The notes below the pieces were generated by a model. That model worked only from the letters and a program-made list of their open reading frames with translations, made no database searches and had not been told where the DNA came from. Source: Ziziphus jujuba (taxonomy: Eukaryota > Streptophyta > Magnoliopsida > Rosales > Rhamnaceae). From it: DNA of 64,000 nucleotides. Below are positions 36,108 through 48,120 of this stretch, piece by piece. How positions within the stretch are numbered: the stretch's first letter is position 1; the number at the start of each line of letters is the position of its first letter. The DNA is taken from positions 21,409,001 through 21,473,000 of the forward strand of contig NC_083387.1 of NCBI RefSeq assembly GCF_031755915.1, read 5' to 3'. The position numbers and the translations under genes are program-made.

Positions 36108-37590
36108 GTTGATAAAATAGATTTGATTAATCAGTGCTAACAATTGACAAACATGATTTAGCCAAAAAATTAAAAGTGTCTAATTTTGGTAATATGGTTA
36201 ATTTTTTTTTTGGTTTAATTTTGATTTTTCTATCTAACTGTTTGTATTATATATATATATATATATATTTATTATTAAATAAGCCAAAATTGGTAATCAA
36301 AACAATGCCATCTTAGTTGATGGATTTTTTTTTAACAGATTATTTTTGGACCAAAAAAATAGTATTGAAATGGTAGAAGTTGGCATGTCCATTAAGCGAT
36401 TTATTACATATATGTTTATAGTTGCATATATAATCAAATTTCTAACCCAAATAATAGTGAAACTTAAATCTATACCTTTTTAGTTAGAGTTCAAATCCAT
36501 CTTAATTAGTGCAATTGTTATGGTTAGAGTCCAAATTTATCTCAGTTGGTGGATTCCTTTTTTTTTTTTACAATGAAAATAGATTAGGAAATGTCTAGGT
36601 TTGTTTTTGAGATAAAATATAAGTTGGCATGTCAATCAGGCAATACATATAAATATCTTTATAGTTTTGCAGGTATGGTCTCCAACCCAAGCCTTGAGGG
36701 TACATATTCTTTATCAATCCACCTATTGGCAACTACATCCTCATTGGAGGATTCTTTTTTTTTTTTTTTTTTTTTTTGTTACATCTCTCTTAATTAGTTT
36801 TGAGTTTAGTTCAATAGGATAATCGGATTTTCCTTTTTTCTTGTTTATGTGTTGAAGCAAGCTTTGCCAAATATAATTTGTGCAATCCATTTTGCACTGC
36901 TCTTTAGTTGTTTTGATCCATGATTCAGCATTTTCCACTCACATGGTTTTCTGATCCGTAAATCGAACTTTTTAACCAAAAAGTCTTTGTACACTTATTG
37001 GAGTTTTCAAATTTTCATCTTCAAAGTGACAAAATTGAAATTGACAATATAGATTATAGAGATTAGAACTCAGAGGTCTAATTTGCAAAGCTGTTAGGCA
37101 TTTTGATTCCTCAATAAACCAAAATTCCTTTCTAAGCAATCACTACACCCATCAAGGATTTTATTGGGTTGATCATGGGTTATGGTTCATGGGGCACCTC
37201 ATCAAAATGGGCCCTCCCTTCATGTGAAGGATAACTTGTCTAGTGCATTAGTGCAGTCCAACATCCAAATGAAAAAGACAATTATTTTTTTGTTATATGT
37301 TTTACTTCTGTTTGTTTTGATGAATATGTGTTAATCTAAACAATAAACTGATGGTTAAAAAAACTAAGTAGGAAAAATAATGAACAAAATCAATTTACCC
37401 TCTCAATTTATGATGTTGCATTTTTCTTTTGGACAATTTCCTTGTAAAATTAACTAAATCAAACCATTACCAACCTTTTAAAAGCTATAAATAGAGTTTC
37501 CTTAGAAAATAGTGTCTAACATGAAATGTGAAGAGAATTTACATTCATACTTTCTATATAAAAATTTGGATATGGTATAAAATCGTAAGG
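36060..37590. repeat. Non-coding block repeated at 57620-59550 (copy 1)
   Basis: Shared landmarks include catgatttagccaaaaa, taattttggtaatatg, caagctttgccaaat, tccattttgcact and a final agatatggtataaaa-like stretch. No ORF of interest is conserved. Its place after the LEA_2 locus in both copies extends the segmental duplication to this point. An AAT microsatellite is at 36072-36105. Confidence 0.85.
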
Positions 37591-39237
37591 ATTCATTTGA
37601 TATGCTATATTAAATGGTAAACAGTGTTTGATATAGTCTATATTATAAATCTGTATAAATTATATTGTACTTGGTGCAGGATTGTAAAGTATTGTGGTAT
37701 AATCATTCTTTTTTTAATTTTTAAACAAAACTAAATAAATTGATAATATTTTATTCATTTAGTATTTTATCTTTTATTTTTATATTAATTTGACAACCAC
37801 ATATTCAAAATGTTGATAAAAAAAGTTAGTACCAAAACCATTTTCCTAAGTATATTGATAGAACAATTAGCTACTAATTAACTCTGATTATATATTATGA
37901 GCCATTAATAATACAAGTATACAACAATATGCCTTTTATAAAGGTCATGCAACAGAATGCATGATGGTTACGATCAGATCTACTGTTAGAAGTACCTCGT
38001 TGGTTACAATCAGATCTAGAGCGGAAGCCTTGGAGTTTAGGAGAGTAAGCATAGCTCGAATTGATGATAACGAAGAAGAAGCTCAAAGAAACTCGAATTA
38101 AAAGCTCTGATTGATGATGATGCAGTGCAGTCTAGTACAGCGCCACTTCATGAGACACCACACTCGGCATTCAATAATGCATTATTATATATATATACAT
38201 ATATATTTGTTGAATTGATAGCGGGTTATTTTATACACTCGTTTCCTAAGCTTGGATCTTTCAACTAGTTCATCGGTTGATTTCTGGTTTTGTGTGGAAT
38301 TGTTTGAAAGTGGAGAGAATTGGCAATAGAAAAAGTGAAAAGGGGCTTGATTATAAAGGGAGGTGGTCGAGGATTATGGATATGCAGAGCTATATTATAC
38401 CCAAAAAAAAAAAAAAAAGTTGCAGAGCAATAGGCATTGAGGTCGACTATGTGGGTTAGAGAAAGTATGAAGGAGTAGCTTTGTTATTATCATATGGCTT
38501 TGGTCTTCATTGTCGTCGCATTGTCACTGTCTTCTTCTTTTTTTCACTTAAACTAATGCAAAATAAGGTTTTGAAATATGGATTTGGTTTGTGTTTGAGA
38601 CACTTTATGTAATTATACTACTACAAAAGATTTGAATTTCAATTAATAAATAGTTTTGAGATCTGGGTTGTCGTGTTTGAGGATATAATTTTATCAGTGT
38701 TGTTGATTTCACCGTTTAAATACCCATTAACGTTCTATTTGTTTTAAATTATAAACAATTTGCATTGTATTTGAAAATTTTGTTGTATCAGTTTTTATTA
38801 TTTGGTGTCCTCTGTTGAAAAATTGATATATAAACTTTGAGATCTTTCATTGGAATCCCATTTTGGAGAAAGCAGATATGGAAAATGGTATAAAAGGGTT
38901 AAAATTTCTATGTTTCTATTCGGATGGTAAGCTAAATGATTTGTATAGTGATTTTGACACCGATTCATCTCCAAAGCTTGAATTTATTTTTTTAACACGT
39001 TCAATTTGTGAAAAAGAATAAAGAAATTCAAAAAACAAATACAGGATCTGAGAATAAAACCCACCAGAGGAATGAGGAAAACGATCCTAAAGAGAGAGAG
39101 AGAGAGAGAGAGAAATGGAGCAGAAAAGTGAAGGAACAAACGGTATAAAATGGAGAAGATAGCAAGCATTGCTAACATGGAATAATAAGACACATGTTAA
39201 TTAATGAGAGGCAGGAGTACTAAGTGGCCAGTATTCT
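37591..39237. other. Duplication-junction region, no gene recognised
   Basis: Single-copy within the window. It follows the end of duplicated block X and precedes the truncated LHT copy. It holds an imperfect repeated gatcagatct motif (about 37973 and 38010), a TA microsatellite near 38188, and a perfect GA microsatellite at about 39091-39112. Its origin, whether a junction insert or part of the ancestral unit, is unclear. Confidence 0.5.
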
Positions 39238-39426
39238 GGGAGTACTAGAAAATTTTCTAGTGTTCACCTGCTTGGCTATAGCCATGTCTCAACTTCCTAA
39301 CTTGAATTCTATAGCCAAAGTGTCTTTGATCGGTGCCATCATGGCTTCGAGCTATTGTACAGTTTTTTGGGCCTTTCCTATCAACAATGATATGCTCAAA
39401 GACACATCATACGAACCATCTGTAAA

Positions 39427-39668
39427 TGTAAACTTTTGTTATGAGAAGAAAGTATTATTTTATGACCAATGCATTTCATTAGAACTAGGAATAAATATAT
39501 ACACATTACAAGACCAACCAGCAACAACAGCTGATATATACACCAGTATTGATAAGAAAGCTATCAAGATAAGTGTTTGACTATAACTAAACTTCTCTAA
39601 CCAATATGTGAAGATAAACATAAGTTTACACATGTGGCCCGTAACTTGCTATTTCAGTTTCTCTAACA
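39427..39668 (-). repeat. Copia LTR (3' LTR in element orientation)
   Basis: 242 bp, starting tgtaaacttttgttatgaga on the plus strand and ending ctctaaca. It has about 30 bp near its start that the partner LTR lacks. Confidence 0.93.
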
Positions 39669-39702
39669 TCCCCCCGTAAACTGGACAAGGAAGATTTCAA
39701 GT

Positions 39703-42700
39703 TCAATTTGTCTCTGAGAAATAGAAATAGGCCAATAGAAAGCACCTTTGTAAAAATGTCTGCAACCTGATCTGTACTAGGAATATAATTAACTTGGAAT
39801 ATCTATTGGAGGACTTTATCATGGACAAATGCACATCTATCTCAATGTGTTTCATTCGGGCATGGAAGACTGGATTAGAGGCCAAAGATTGAGCACTTGT
39901 ATTGTCACACCAAAGAATAGGAGGGCGAGGCACGGGCACACAGAGTTCATTGAGTAGAGATACAATCCATGCAAGCTCGGCTGCTCTATGAGCCAAAGCA
40001 TGATATTCAAATTCCATACTTGAGCGAGCAACAACTAGTTGTTTAGGTGAGGACAAAGAAATCAAATTGTCACCAAGTTAGATACAATAACCTCCTATAG
40101 ACTGCCGATCATCGACATTGGATGCCCAGTCAACATCTGTATATCCATAGAGAGATGAATGCAAAGAAGGCTGAATATGAAGACCCAGCTGGAGTGCCCT
40201 CTTTAAGTAATGCAAGACATGTTGACAAGCAGCCCAATGGATGTCGATTGGATTTTGCATAAACTGGCTCAGTTTGTTGACGATGAGTGCCAGTTTAGGC
40301 CTTGGGAGCAGCAGATATTGTAATGTGCCAATTGTACTCTGATAAAGTAGCTTATTGGGAAATAAGGCACCAATGTCCTTACCAAGTTAAATCGAAGTAG
40401 ATGCAGGTGTAGGACTTGTCTTACACTCAGCCATGCTACTTTGGACAAGAAGCTCACGTATATATTTAGCTTGTGACAAGTAAAGGCTAGTAGAATCCCA
40501 ATAGCCTTCTATCCCAAGAAAAAAAGATAAAAGGCCTAAATCTTTGAGAGAAAAAAAGGAATTAAGCTGAGCAACAAACCTGTTAATTGCATGGGGAGTC
40601 ACTGCCAGTAATGAGTATGTGGTCAACATATATAAGAACCTAAATGATCAAGCTTGATTGTCGGAAGATGAAAAGGGAGGAATCCATTTTAGACCGTACA
40701 AAACCCCATTGACTGAAAGTAAAATGCAATCAATCGTACCATGCATGGGGGGCTTGATTCAATCTATAGAGAGATTTGTGAAGTTTACAAACATGTGTTG
40801 GCTATGATGGGTCTAAGAAGCCATCGGGTTGCTGCATATAAACAACCCCATGCAAGCGCCCATTCAAAAAGTCATTGTCAATATCCAACTGCCATATAGG
40901 CCATCCATGAGAAACCACAACTGATAAAATGATTCGAATTGTCGAAGGCTTAATGACAGGGCTAAAAGTCTCCTTGAAATCAGTTTTTTTGGGTTTTGCT
41001 GGAACCCCTTAGCTACAAGCCTGGTTTTGTATCAATTGGGGGTGCTTTCAGGATTTCTCTTAATTTTATAAACCCACGTGCTACCAATGATGTCCATGCC
41101 GGCTTTCTGGGGAACAAGAGTCCAAGTCTGATTAAGGTGCAATGTGGTAATTTCTTCTTTCATGTCTTAAACCCAATTAGGATGAGATAGGACCTGTTTG
41201 ACAGAGGTAGGCTCATAATGATCAAGATCGACAAGTTTTTCATGAAGAAAGACTTTCTTTTTAGAGATACTAGCCTTCAACTGCATGATCATAGGATGAG
41301 TAGGACAGGGTTGTGGAGATGATAGAGGACCAGTAGAAGGAGCAACATCAGACCGATGGGTATTTGAGGCATCAAGTTCAGAACCAGCTAAAGATGGAGG
41401 TAGAACTGATTAGACTGACCATCTGGAGAGGATGCCAGTTCCTAGTGTCAGATTCCAGGACTCTAGTGGAGAGATGACTATTGACAGCCTTGGGGAGAAG
41501 AAGAAGAGCACATGGCAACAGATTGATCATTGTCATGAGGAGCAAGAAATTGAAATGGTGCTGTTACATTGAGGTGAGACTCATGCTGGGAAAGGGAAGG
41601 ACCAGATGAGGATGCCCCACTGTGGTGCCCAAGAGATGAAGTGGCTGAGTGGCTGTAGAAGCTAAAATTAGAGAATTAATATGCACAAAAATAGAAGAAG
41701 TTGAGTTAGAATTAGATTCCTATCTTTGGAAATTACTGTAGGGAAAACAAGACTTGAAAACCACATTCGATGTAATAGAAATTTTCCTGGTTGTTAAACT
41801 ACGGCACTTATACTCTTTGTGAATGGAACTATATCCAAAAAAAAATTACATCTTTCAGAATGGTAAAAAAAAAAATATATATATATATATATATATTATG
41901 TTGATATGGCCGAATGTAAGGGAAACATTCACAATCAAAACACTTTAAAAAAGAAAAATTAAAATTTTTCTTAAATAATTTTTGGAGTGGTGATTTGTTG
42001 TGCAAGACTTTCGTAGGAAGTCTATTAATTAAATAAATAGCTGTAGAACAAGCATTTCACCAATCTTTAAGTGGTAAGGAGTTGTGAGCTAGAAGGGAAA
42101 GTTTTATTTCAGTGATGTATCTATGTTTCCTTTCCACCTTACCATTTTGATTGTGTGTGTGGAGAAATGGATGCTGAAAAGCTATGCCAAAATTTTTAAA
42201 TAAAAGAGCTAATGACCTCTATGTAACACCCCCCCCCCCCCCCAAAGGGGTCATATTGAAAGTTTTTATTCTTGTTTGAAAAAGGATTTTAACCAAAGTT
42301 TTAAATTCCAAGAAAATTTTGGGTGTTTCATATTTTAATTTAAACCGAAAAATCCATGAATACCTTGAATAATCATCTTCAAAGAGCTATATCCTTCGGT
42401 AGAAATAACAGAGGCAGGTCCCCAAACATCAGAAAAAATTAAATCAAGAGTTTGAGTACTTTTTGTATGCAAATGAGATGCAAAAAGTTTATGGGATTTG
42501 CCTAAAGGATGGATAGAACAAAAATTATCTTTATTAGAAACTGAAAATTTTCTACAACCATCAGCAACAATTTTCATTGTAAAAATATAAGGATGTCCAA
42601 CGCGAAAATGCCATAATTTATCTGTAGAGAAATCAGAATAAAAAGAACTAAATTTATCACTTGCACAAAAAGCTGAAGCAGGTGCTTTATTGAATCAAGG

Positions 42701-43960
42701 TAAGGAAATTTAATAAAGTCCATCTCTGAAGGTTCCTTTCAGTAGAAGCTTCCTTGTAGACAGATCCTTCACAAACACAGAATGAGCATTAAACTCAACA
42801 ATTGCTTTATTATCATGAGTTAAGCTTGCAATACTTAAAAGGTTTTTCTTAATTTTTAGAACATGCAACATACGATCTAGTTTAATATTTTTAAGCTAGT
42901 GTTTAAAATTGAAGAACCAGTAGAGATGATATCCAAACATTGGGTGCTACAAACAACTAATTTATCCATGCCTCTATAATCCATCTTTTGATGTAAGTTT
43001 GATGAATCAGTAGTGATGTGGTTAGTTGCACCACTATCCATCAACCACTCTGGATTAGCTATAATATCAAGACTAGAATAGTAGGCAAATGACCTGTTAT
43101 TTTTGTGATGTAGAACTTGAAAATCCTTGTCAAACCTATGGTAGCAATCTGGAGCAATATGTCCTGGTTGTTGGCACAATTGATAGAAAACTCGTGATCC
43201 AAAACCACGACCCCTTCCACAACCTCATCCAACTCGGAATGAAGTTGTTCTGCCACGGCTAGGATTGGTCTTATCAGGTTTCTTATTTGTTATTTCAATA
43301 ACATGGACAACAGTTTGTATGATTGGTGTGGCACTTAGAGTCTGTATCTCTTGACTTAATAAAAGTGTTTGCACTTCCTCAACTTCTAAAGGTAAACTGT
43401 GTGAATTAATATTAGCTATAGCATCATATTCAAGTGGCAAACCTTATAGAAGGTGCATAATGAAGTCCTCATTGCTAAGGCTATAACCAGCCATATTGAG
43501 GTTATCTAACAATTCCTTCATCTTCATGTAATATTCAATGATAGTCATTGATTCTTTCTTTGTGGACTGAAGTTGTAACTTCAACTGCATAATTCTTGCA
43601 CGGGAATGACTTCCAAACAACCTGCTTATCGAACTCCATAGTTGAAAACATGTATCAGTATGAGATAATTGAATCTATACCTCTCTTGATATTGAAGATC
43701 GAATCCATGCAAAGAGTCCTTGATCTAACAATCTCCACAGCAAGAGATCTGGGTTTGGAATATGTCTTGATGATTCTCCATCTTTCGATTCTTCTATGAC
43801 AAAGGTTGGTGGTGTCTTGATTGCACCACTTACAAAACCTTCGAGATTTCTGCCACCAATGGCAAGGTAAATCTGAGCTCTCCAGAGTTAAATAATTATC
43901 TTTTTCAAGCTTGAAAGGGAAGGGATAGTTTCGCAAGGATACTTCATTGAGTTAAGGTAT
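39703..43960 (-). pseudogene. Copia gag-pol coding relic
   Basis: Reading frames are broken repeatedly, but the domain order gag, protease, integrase, RT, RNase H is clear. The RT catalytic YVDD box reads YVDH (near 40620-40640), and RNase H keeps YTDVDWASNVDDRQSIGGYC. The CDS is also interrupted by a 108-bp insertion at 42223-42330. The element cannot supply its own enzymes. Confidence 0.88.
42223..42330. mobile_element. Small 108-bp insertion with short inverted ends in copia integrase
   Basis: It begins tgtaacaccccc (including a 15-base C run at 42229-42243) and ends gggtgtttca, whose complement is tgaaacaccc. It separates two pieces of integrase that are contiguous in copia elements (GFFGLN and EVISSFI). 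It may be a miniature LTR relic or MITE. No convincing target duplication was found. Confidence 0.5.
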
Positions 43961-44017
43961 TTCAGAAGAAAATGTAAGAATTATCGCCATGACATTTGTC
44001 TTATGGCTCTAATACCA

Positions 44018-44230
44018 TGTAAACTTTTTTATTTCATTAGGACTAGGAATAAATATATACACGTTACAAGATAAGACTAACCAGCAACAATAGCTGATAT
44101 ATACACCAGTAGTGATAAGAAAGCTATCAAGATAAGTGTTTGACTATAACTAAACTAAACTTCTCTAACCAATCTATGAACATAAGTTTACACACGTGGC
44201 CCGTAACTTGCTATTTCAGTTTGTCTAACA
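44018..44230 (-). repeat. Copia LTR (5' LTR in element orientation)
   Basis: 213 bp, starting tgtaaactttttt on the plus strand and ending tgtctaaca. Apart from an indel of about 30 bp it is nearly identical to the partner LTR, with minor indels (aaactaaac) and substitutions. Confidence 0.93.
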
Positions 44231-45516
44231 GTAAAGAAGGAATCAGGTGTGGAGATGTTTGGTGGAATTTTTAGTGCAAGTGGGGTCATTGTTCTTAGTT
44301 TCAGAGGCCACAATGTTGTGCTTGAGATTTAAGCCAAAAGAATTTCATCTTTTTTGGTTTATTTATTTATTCAGAATTTAAATTTGAGAAATGGGTTTTA
44401 AGTCTAGATTTTGGTATCTGCTTGGAATTTCACCTTGTTTGTTGCTTGTGGCACAATTTGATTATTCAAAACCAAACTTGAATATATACTAAAAGCTAGC
44501 ATGTCACATTATTAAAAATTTCCCCTGTTTTTTAATTGTTCAAATTGTTTATGTCATTCTTTCTTTCTTACTATTTCAACTTCTCGTTTCCGTCAAAGTT
44601 TTATAAAGTTTAAAAAACTAATTTTACTATGGTAAATTAGAGGTCTAACGATAAAGATTACTAAAAAAAAAATGATTTATGATACTTAATACTAGTTTTT
44701 GAACTCCACGAAGTCATATTTTAATTGACAATAGCTAACTAGTAAGTTTTATTGTTATTATAATTGTATATTAAATAAGCCAAAAGTATCCCAATTGATG
44801 CAGGGGACATTGCCTTCAGATTCAAAATAACCATCCCACAAGACAATGTGGATTGCATTACTCAAAATCTCATACGCATTAATAACCATGTGCTTGTTTT
44901 CCCTAGCAATAGCAGGATTTTGGGCTTACGGAAACATGGTAAACAAATAAATCAACTATCATTTATGCTTTTTTGTACCATTATTTATACTAACATATAT
45001 TTACAAGCATATTCCAAATGAATTATTGTCCCAAATACTTTTAAATGGAACAATGTTGACTGCCATTTTGAAAATACACGGTGATGAAATCTTTGAACGT
45101 GATAATACTAATTTACATATAGTAATCATAAGCTATCTATGCACTTCCCAAATCTATGCCATGGTCGTATTCAACAACTTGGAGTTTAGGTATAGCAACA
45201 ACAAGAAAAAGAAGTGCCCAAGATGGGTTCGAACTTGTATTCGACTTTTCTTTGGAGGGCTGGCTTTCTTCATGGTAGTGACTTTTCCATTTTTGGGTAG
45301 CTTGGTTCCTCTCATTGGAGGCATGACAATGCCTTTGATTTATGTTTATCCATCTTTCATGTGGATAGCAATAAAGAAACCAAGCTCCAAGAATGCAATG
45401 TGGTGGGTTAATATGGCTTTGGGTGCTTGGGAGTGATTTGGAGTGTCTTATTATTTGCTGCAGCCATTTGGAATTTGGCGGATAAAGGCTTAAATGCCAA
45501 TTTTTTTTTACCCTTA

Positions 45517-45756
45517 ATATTAGTGGTTTTTGGTTAAAAAACAGAGATCACTTATAAGTGAGGTTCAAAATATCTTGTATAGATTAACATATTGAAGGTT
45601 TCTAACGAAAATATTATTAATAAAAGAAGTCCTTTAGAAATATGAAAATATCAAATAATATTTTATAATTGACCTTTCAAAAAAAAAAATTGTAGAAATA
45701 TCCAAAAAAGAAAAATATGGGTATTTCAAAACTTGCTAATAAGTGGAATTATGGAT
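45517..45756. other. 3' flank of LHT copy 2
   Basis: Collinear with 5300-5540 (ggttcaaaatatcttgta, caaataatattttataattga). No gene. Confidence 0.75.
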
Positions 45757-45945
45757 ATATATAGAATTTCCATATATCAGTCCGTCTATGGTGTGGACGG
45801 TCCTCATGCGGACCACAATATTGGTGACCGTTTTTCATATTATTGGTGACGATTTTCTAAAAAACCATCGTTAATACTATAAAAAACCGTCACTAATACT
45901 GCGGTCCTCATGCGGACCGTCCTTACCATAGAATTTCCATATATA
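45757..45945. mobile_element. MITE with long terminal inverted repeats
   Basis: The left arm contains ctatggtgtggacggtcc and then tcatgcggacc and ttggtgacc. The complement of the right arm reads ctatggtaaggacggtcc, then gcatgaggacc and ttagtgacgg. The inverted arms are about 45 bp with few mismatches, around a short interior of about 70 bp. The same sequence, tagaatttccatatat, stands outside or overlaps both ends as a direct repeat. The element is absent from the matching site near 5545. Superfamily uncertain. Confidence 0.8.
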
Positions 45946-46152
45946 TGTATAGTGGCATCAGATAAGGTAAAACATTTGTTAAATGGGAGCTCACAATATT
46001 CTGACAACAAGTACACAAGCATGTTTCATGGTTAAGGTGGACACCACATGCCACCAGGTTGCTGCTATTGACAAATCACATAATACAGAAACACACACAC
46101 ACACACACACATAATCATGCCCAACTCAAAAACAACATTCAGAAACTCTTAC

Positions 46153-46659
46153 ATGTAAAATAGCTCCAGAGTCACATCCCTGAAGAGGCAGTGCAACAAT
46201 AGAAGGCTTTAGTGCATCAGCATAATGAGCTAGATTGATGTTAGCCTCACCAAGGACACTAGATCGTGAAGAACCCTGATTCCAGTGAGATTTTGGCCAA
46301 AGAAAAGGATTTTCAGTTAATACAAGAGAAGTCACCAGAATAATAATTTTTAAGGGAGAGTAGGTATTGAGAAACGAAATTTCTGAGTTCACACATAAGA
46401 CTAGAGATCGTATTACAGATATTATAACTTAAAAATAAAAATTATAAAGGAATACTACCATTGTGACCACAAGTTTATAGATCCTCTCATCATACTGCTT
46501 TGTTTTAATGTCTTGAAGAAGTCTAGTAGTTTCATAGATAGGATCTGCCCATTTGCAGGTGCCATTCCTCACATTTGCTTTAGTTGTCTTGGCTGTGGCC
46601 TTTGCAGAATCAGCAGGAATGAAAGAGATAAACAACTTATCCCATCCGGTTTGTGGAAT
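46153..46659 (-). pseudogene. NT-type C2 domain gene fragment (two exons)
   Basis: Exon 46459-46659 encodes TGWDKLFISFIPADSAKAT through YDERIYKLVVTM. Exon 46153-46275 encodes GSSRSSVLGEANINLAHYAD through GAILHV. The intron between them has GT-AG borders and the splice would keep the frame. The sequence resembles the N-terminal NT-C2 domain of plant coiled-coil proteins of the myosin-heavy-chain-related / EEIG1-like family, where it binds membranes. Start and the rest of the gene are missing. No premature stop lies inside the two exons. Confidence 0.8.
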
Positions 46660-47627
46660 CTGAATCATTCAGGACAAACATTACATTAAGTACTCATATA
46701 CTTTGCAATGAATAAAAAATCTAGTCCTTCCTAATCATGCAATGTATGTACATTCACTTCAATCCACTGTCACAAGAAAGCAGGATCAATATAATGTAAA
46801 CTTCCAATATGAATTAGTTATAAAACTTTATTTCCAGAAAAAAAAAATACGTATAAAATTTGAATGTTGGTTTTTTATTTATCCTATCACAATCTCGTTT
46901 GTGCTGGTTGAAATCAAAAGGAAATACCAAACATCTGTCAATCATTAAAATACTAATGTCATCATAACAAAAATCAAAAACCAATTACACAAACCAGATC
47001 TTATGACATCAGATGGACAACCTCAAACCGATTCAAAACAACCACCAATGACAATCCAAAACAAAAACCAATTACACAAACCAGATCTTATGCAACCACG
47101 TTAAACAACAAAGGACACTAAACAACAAAAAAGAGCATCACTAGGGTCTCGGAGACATCGAAATCCAAATACAAACAGGAAGTGGAATCAAAGGAAAAAA
47201 GAAACAAAAGGCCCAGATCAAAGAGTTAGTTACACGTCCGTTTGGTCAACAAGAAAAAAGCAAAAGAGAGAGAGAGTATTGGGAATGAAGAATTACCTGT
47301 TAGATACGGTCACTGGCCTTGGGGATCAGCAGGGTGGAAGAGTGGGCAATGAGGGATTGGGGAAAGGCAAAGGAAAAAGAAATGAAATGCTGGAATTTCG
47401 GAGTTGGGAGAGAAGGCCGGTTGCTGAAATGCTGAAATACGCAAAGATATATGATTACAAATTTAATAATTCAAAAATAAATAAAAAATAAACCACAAAT
47501 TTGGGTTGTCTATAGGCTGCAGCTAAACCCAGCAGTAAGCACAAAGCAAAAGCATGTAATACATGGTACACTGCCCCTATATTTTGTACTTGCACTAAAA
47601 TAAAAGGTGAGCTTGATTGGTGCTTAC
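46660..47627. other. Intron-derived or unplaced DNA inside the transduplicated block
   Basis: Mostly AT-rich. A direct repeat, accaattacacaaaccagat, occurs at about 46981 and 47070. The stretch at 47225-47450 is GC-richer and looks like 5' UTR or exon sequence of an unidentified gene. No protein was recognised. Confidence 0.5.
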
Positions 47628-48120
47628 AATGGGAAGGCCATTACTGCCAAGAATATACAAACTGCAGCCCATAGCTGGTGTGCTGAAAGCAGCCAATGAC
47701 TGAGCCTGTAATAAGGACCCAGAAACAAATCCACCACCAATCTCAGTACCACCACAATATTCAATAACAGGCTTGTAGCAAGCTCTCCCCATCAGCCATA
47801 GGTATTCATCAACATTAGATGCTTCTCCGGTGGAACCAAAACAACTACAAGATATCATTAAGGAAAAAACAAACAAATCTTAAACAATCAACTCCTGAAG
47901 CAAAATCCACCATTGATGTACAACCTGCTTCTAAGGAACATACAATGTAAGCATTGAAACGCCAACATAAGGTATTTTATCAACAAACACAGATTTAATA
48001 TGCTAACAATTGCCCCAATTCTTACCGGATGGTAGACCAATCATAGCCAGCAACACAATTTGAGCTTTTCCATGTCCGGACAATACTTGGGATCACACCA
48101 AGCATTGTTACTTTAGCGTC
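47628..48120 (-). pseudogene. Acyl-activating enzyme (AAE17/AAE18-like) gene fragment
   Basis: Minus-strand exons 48026-48120 (DAKVTMLGVIPSIVRTWK through YDWSTIR) and 47628-47844 (CFGSTGEASNVDEYLWLMG through CGGTEIGGGFVSGSLL and GCSLYILGSNGLPI) match peroxisomal acetyl-CoA-synthetase-like acyl-activating enzymes. The GGTEIGGG region belongs to the adenylate-forming family core. GT-AG intron borders are preserved. Only about 100 residues of a protein expected to exceed 700 are present. Its first codon abuts the BolA stop codon directly. Confidence 0.85.

Larger units (their letters stand above)
39427..44230 (-). mobile_element. Ty1/copia retrotransposon, minus strand, with both LTRs
   Basis: 4804 bp. 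LTRs at 39427-39668 and 44018-44230 have TG...CA ends. A perfect 5-bp target duplication, gtaaa, lies at 39422-39426 and 44231-44235, and matches the empty site in LHT copy 1. On the minus strand the primer binding site tggtattagagcc (44005-44017) follows the 5' LTR, and a g-rich polypurine tract (39669-39679) precedes the 3' LTR. Coding relics in copia order are gag (about 43960-43200), CCHC knuckle CQQPGHIAPDCYH, protease WLMDSGATNHIT (about 43050), integrase (42577-42335), RT (40700-40387) and RNase H (40260-39830). Confidence 0.95.
39238..45516 (+). pseudogene. Truncated LHT-like transporter, copy 2, with copia inserted in exon 3
   Basis: Exons 1-2 are absent. The similarity starts inside exon 3 (FLVFTCLAIAMSQLPNLNSIAK) and is interrupted at 39426 by a copia element, then resumes at 44231 (VKKESGVEMFGGIFSASGV). 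The exon 3 donor is lost (caggtc became taagcc). Exon 4 (44804 on) has CAA-to-TAA at 44828. Intron 4 contains an in-frame TAA and its acceptor cag has become cca. Exon 5 (about 45031-45510) lost one base near 45430 (GCLGV frame broken). It cannot encode a transporter. Confidence 0.93.

Noticed and set aside
47279..47491. Plus-strand 70-codon ORF in the fragment block
   Set aside because: No recognisable protein. It opposes the direction of all captured fragments and is probably UTR sequence of an unidentified parent gene.
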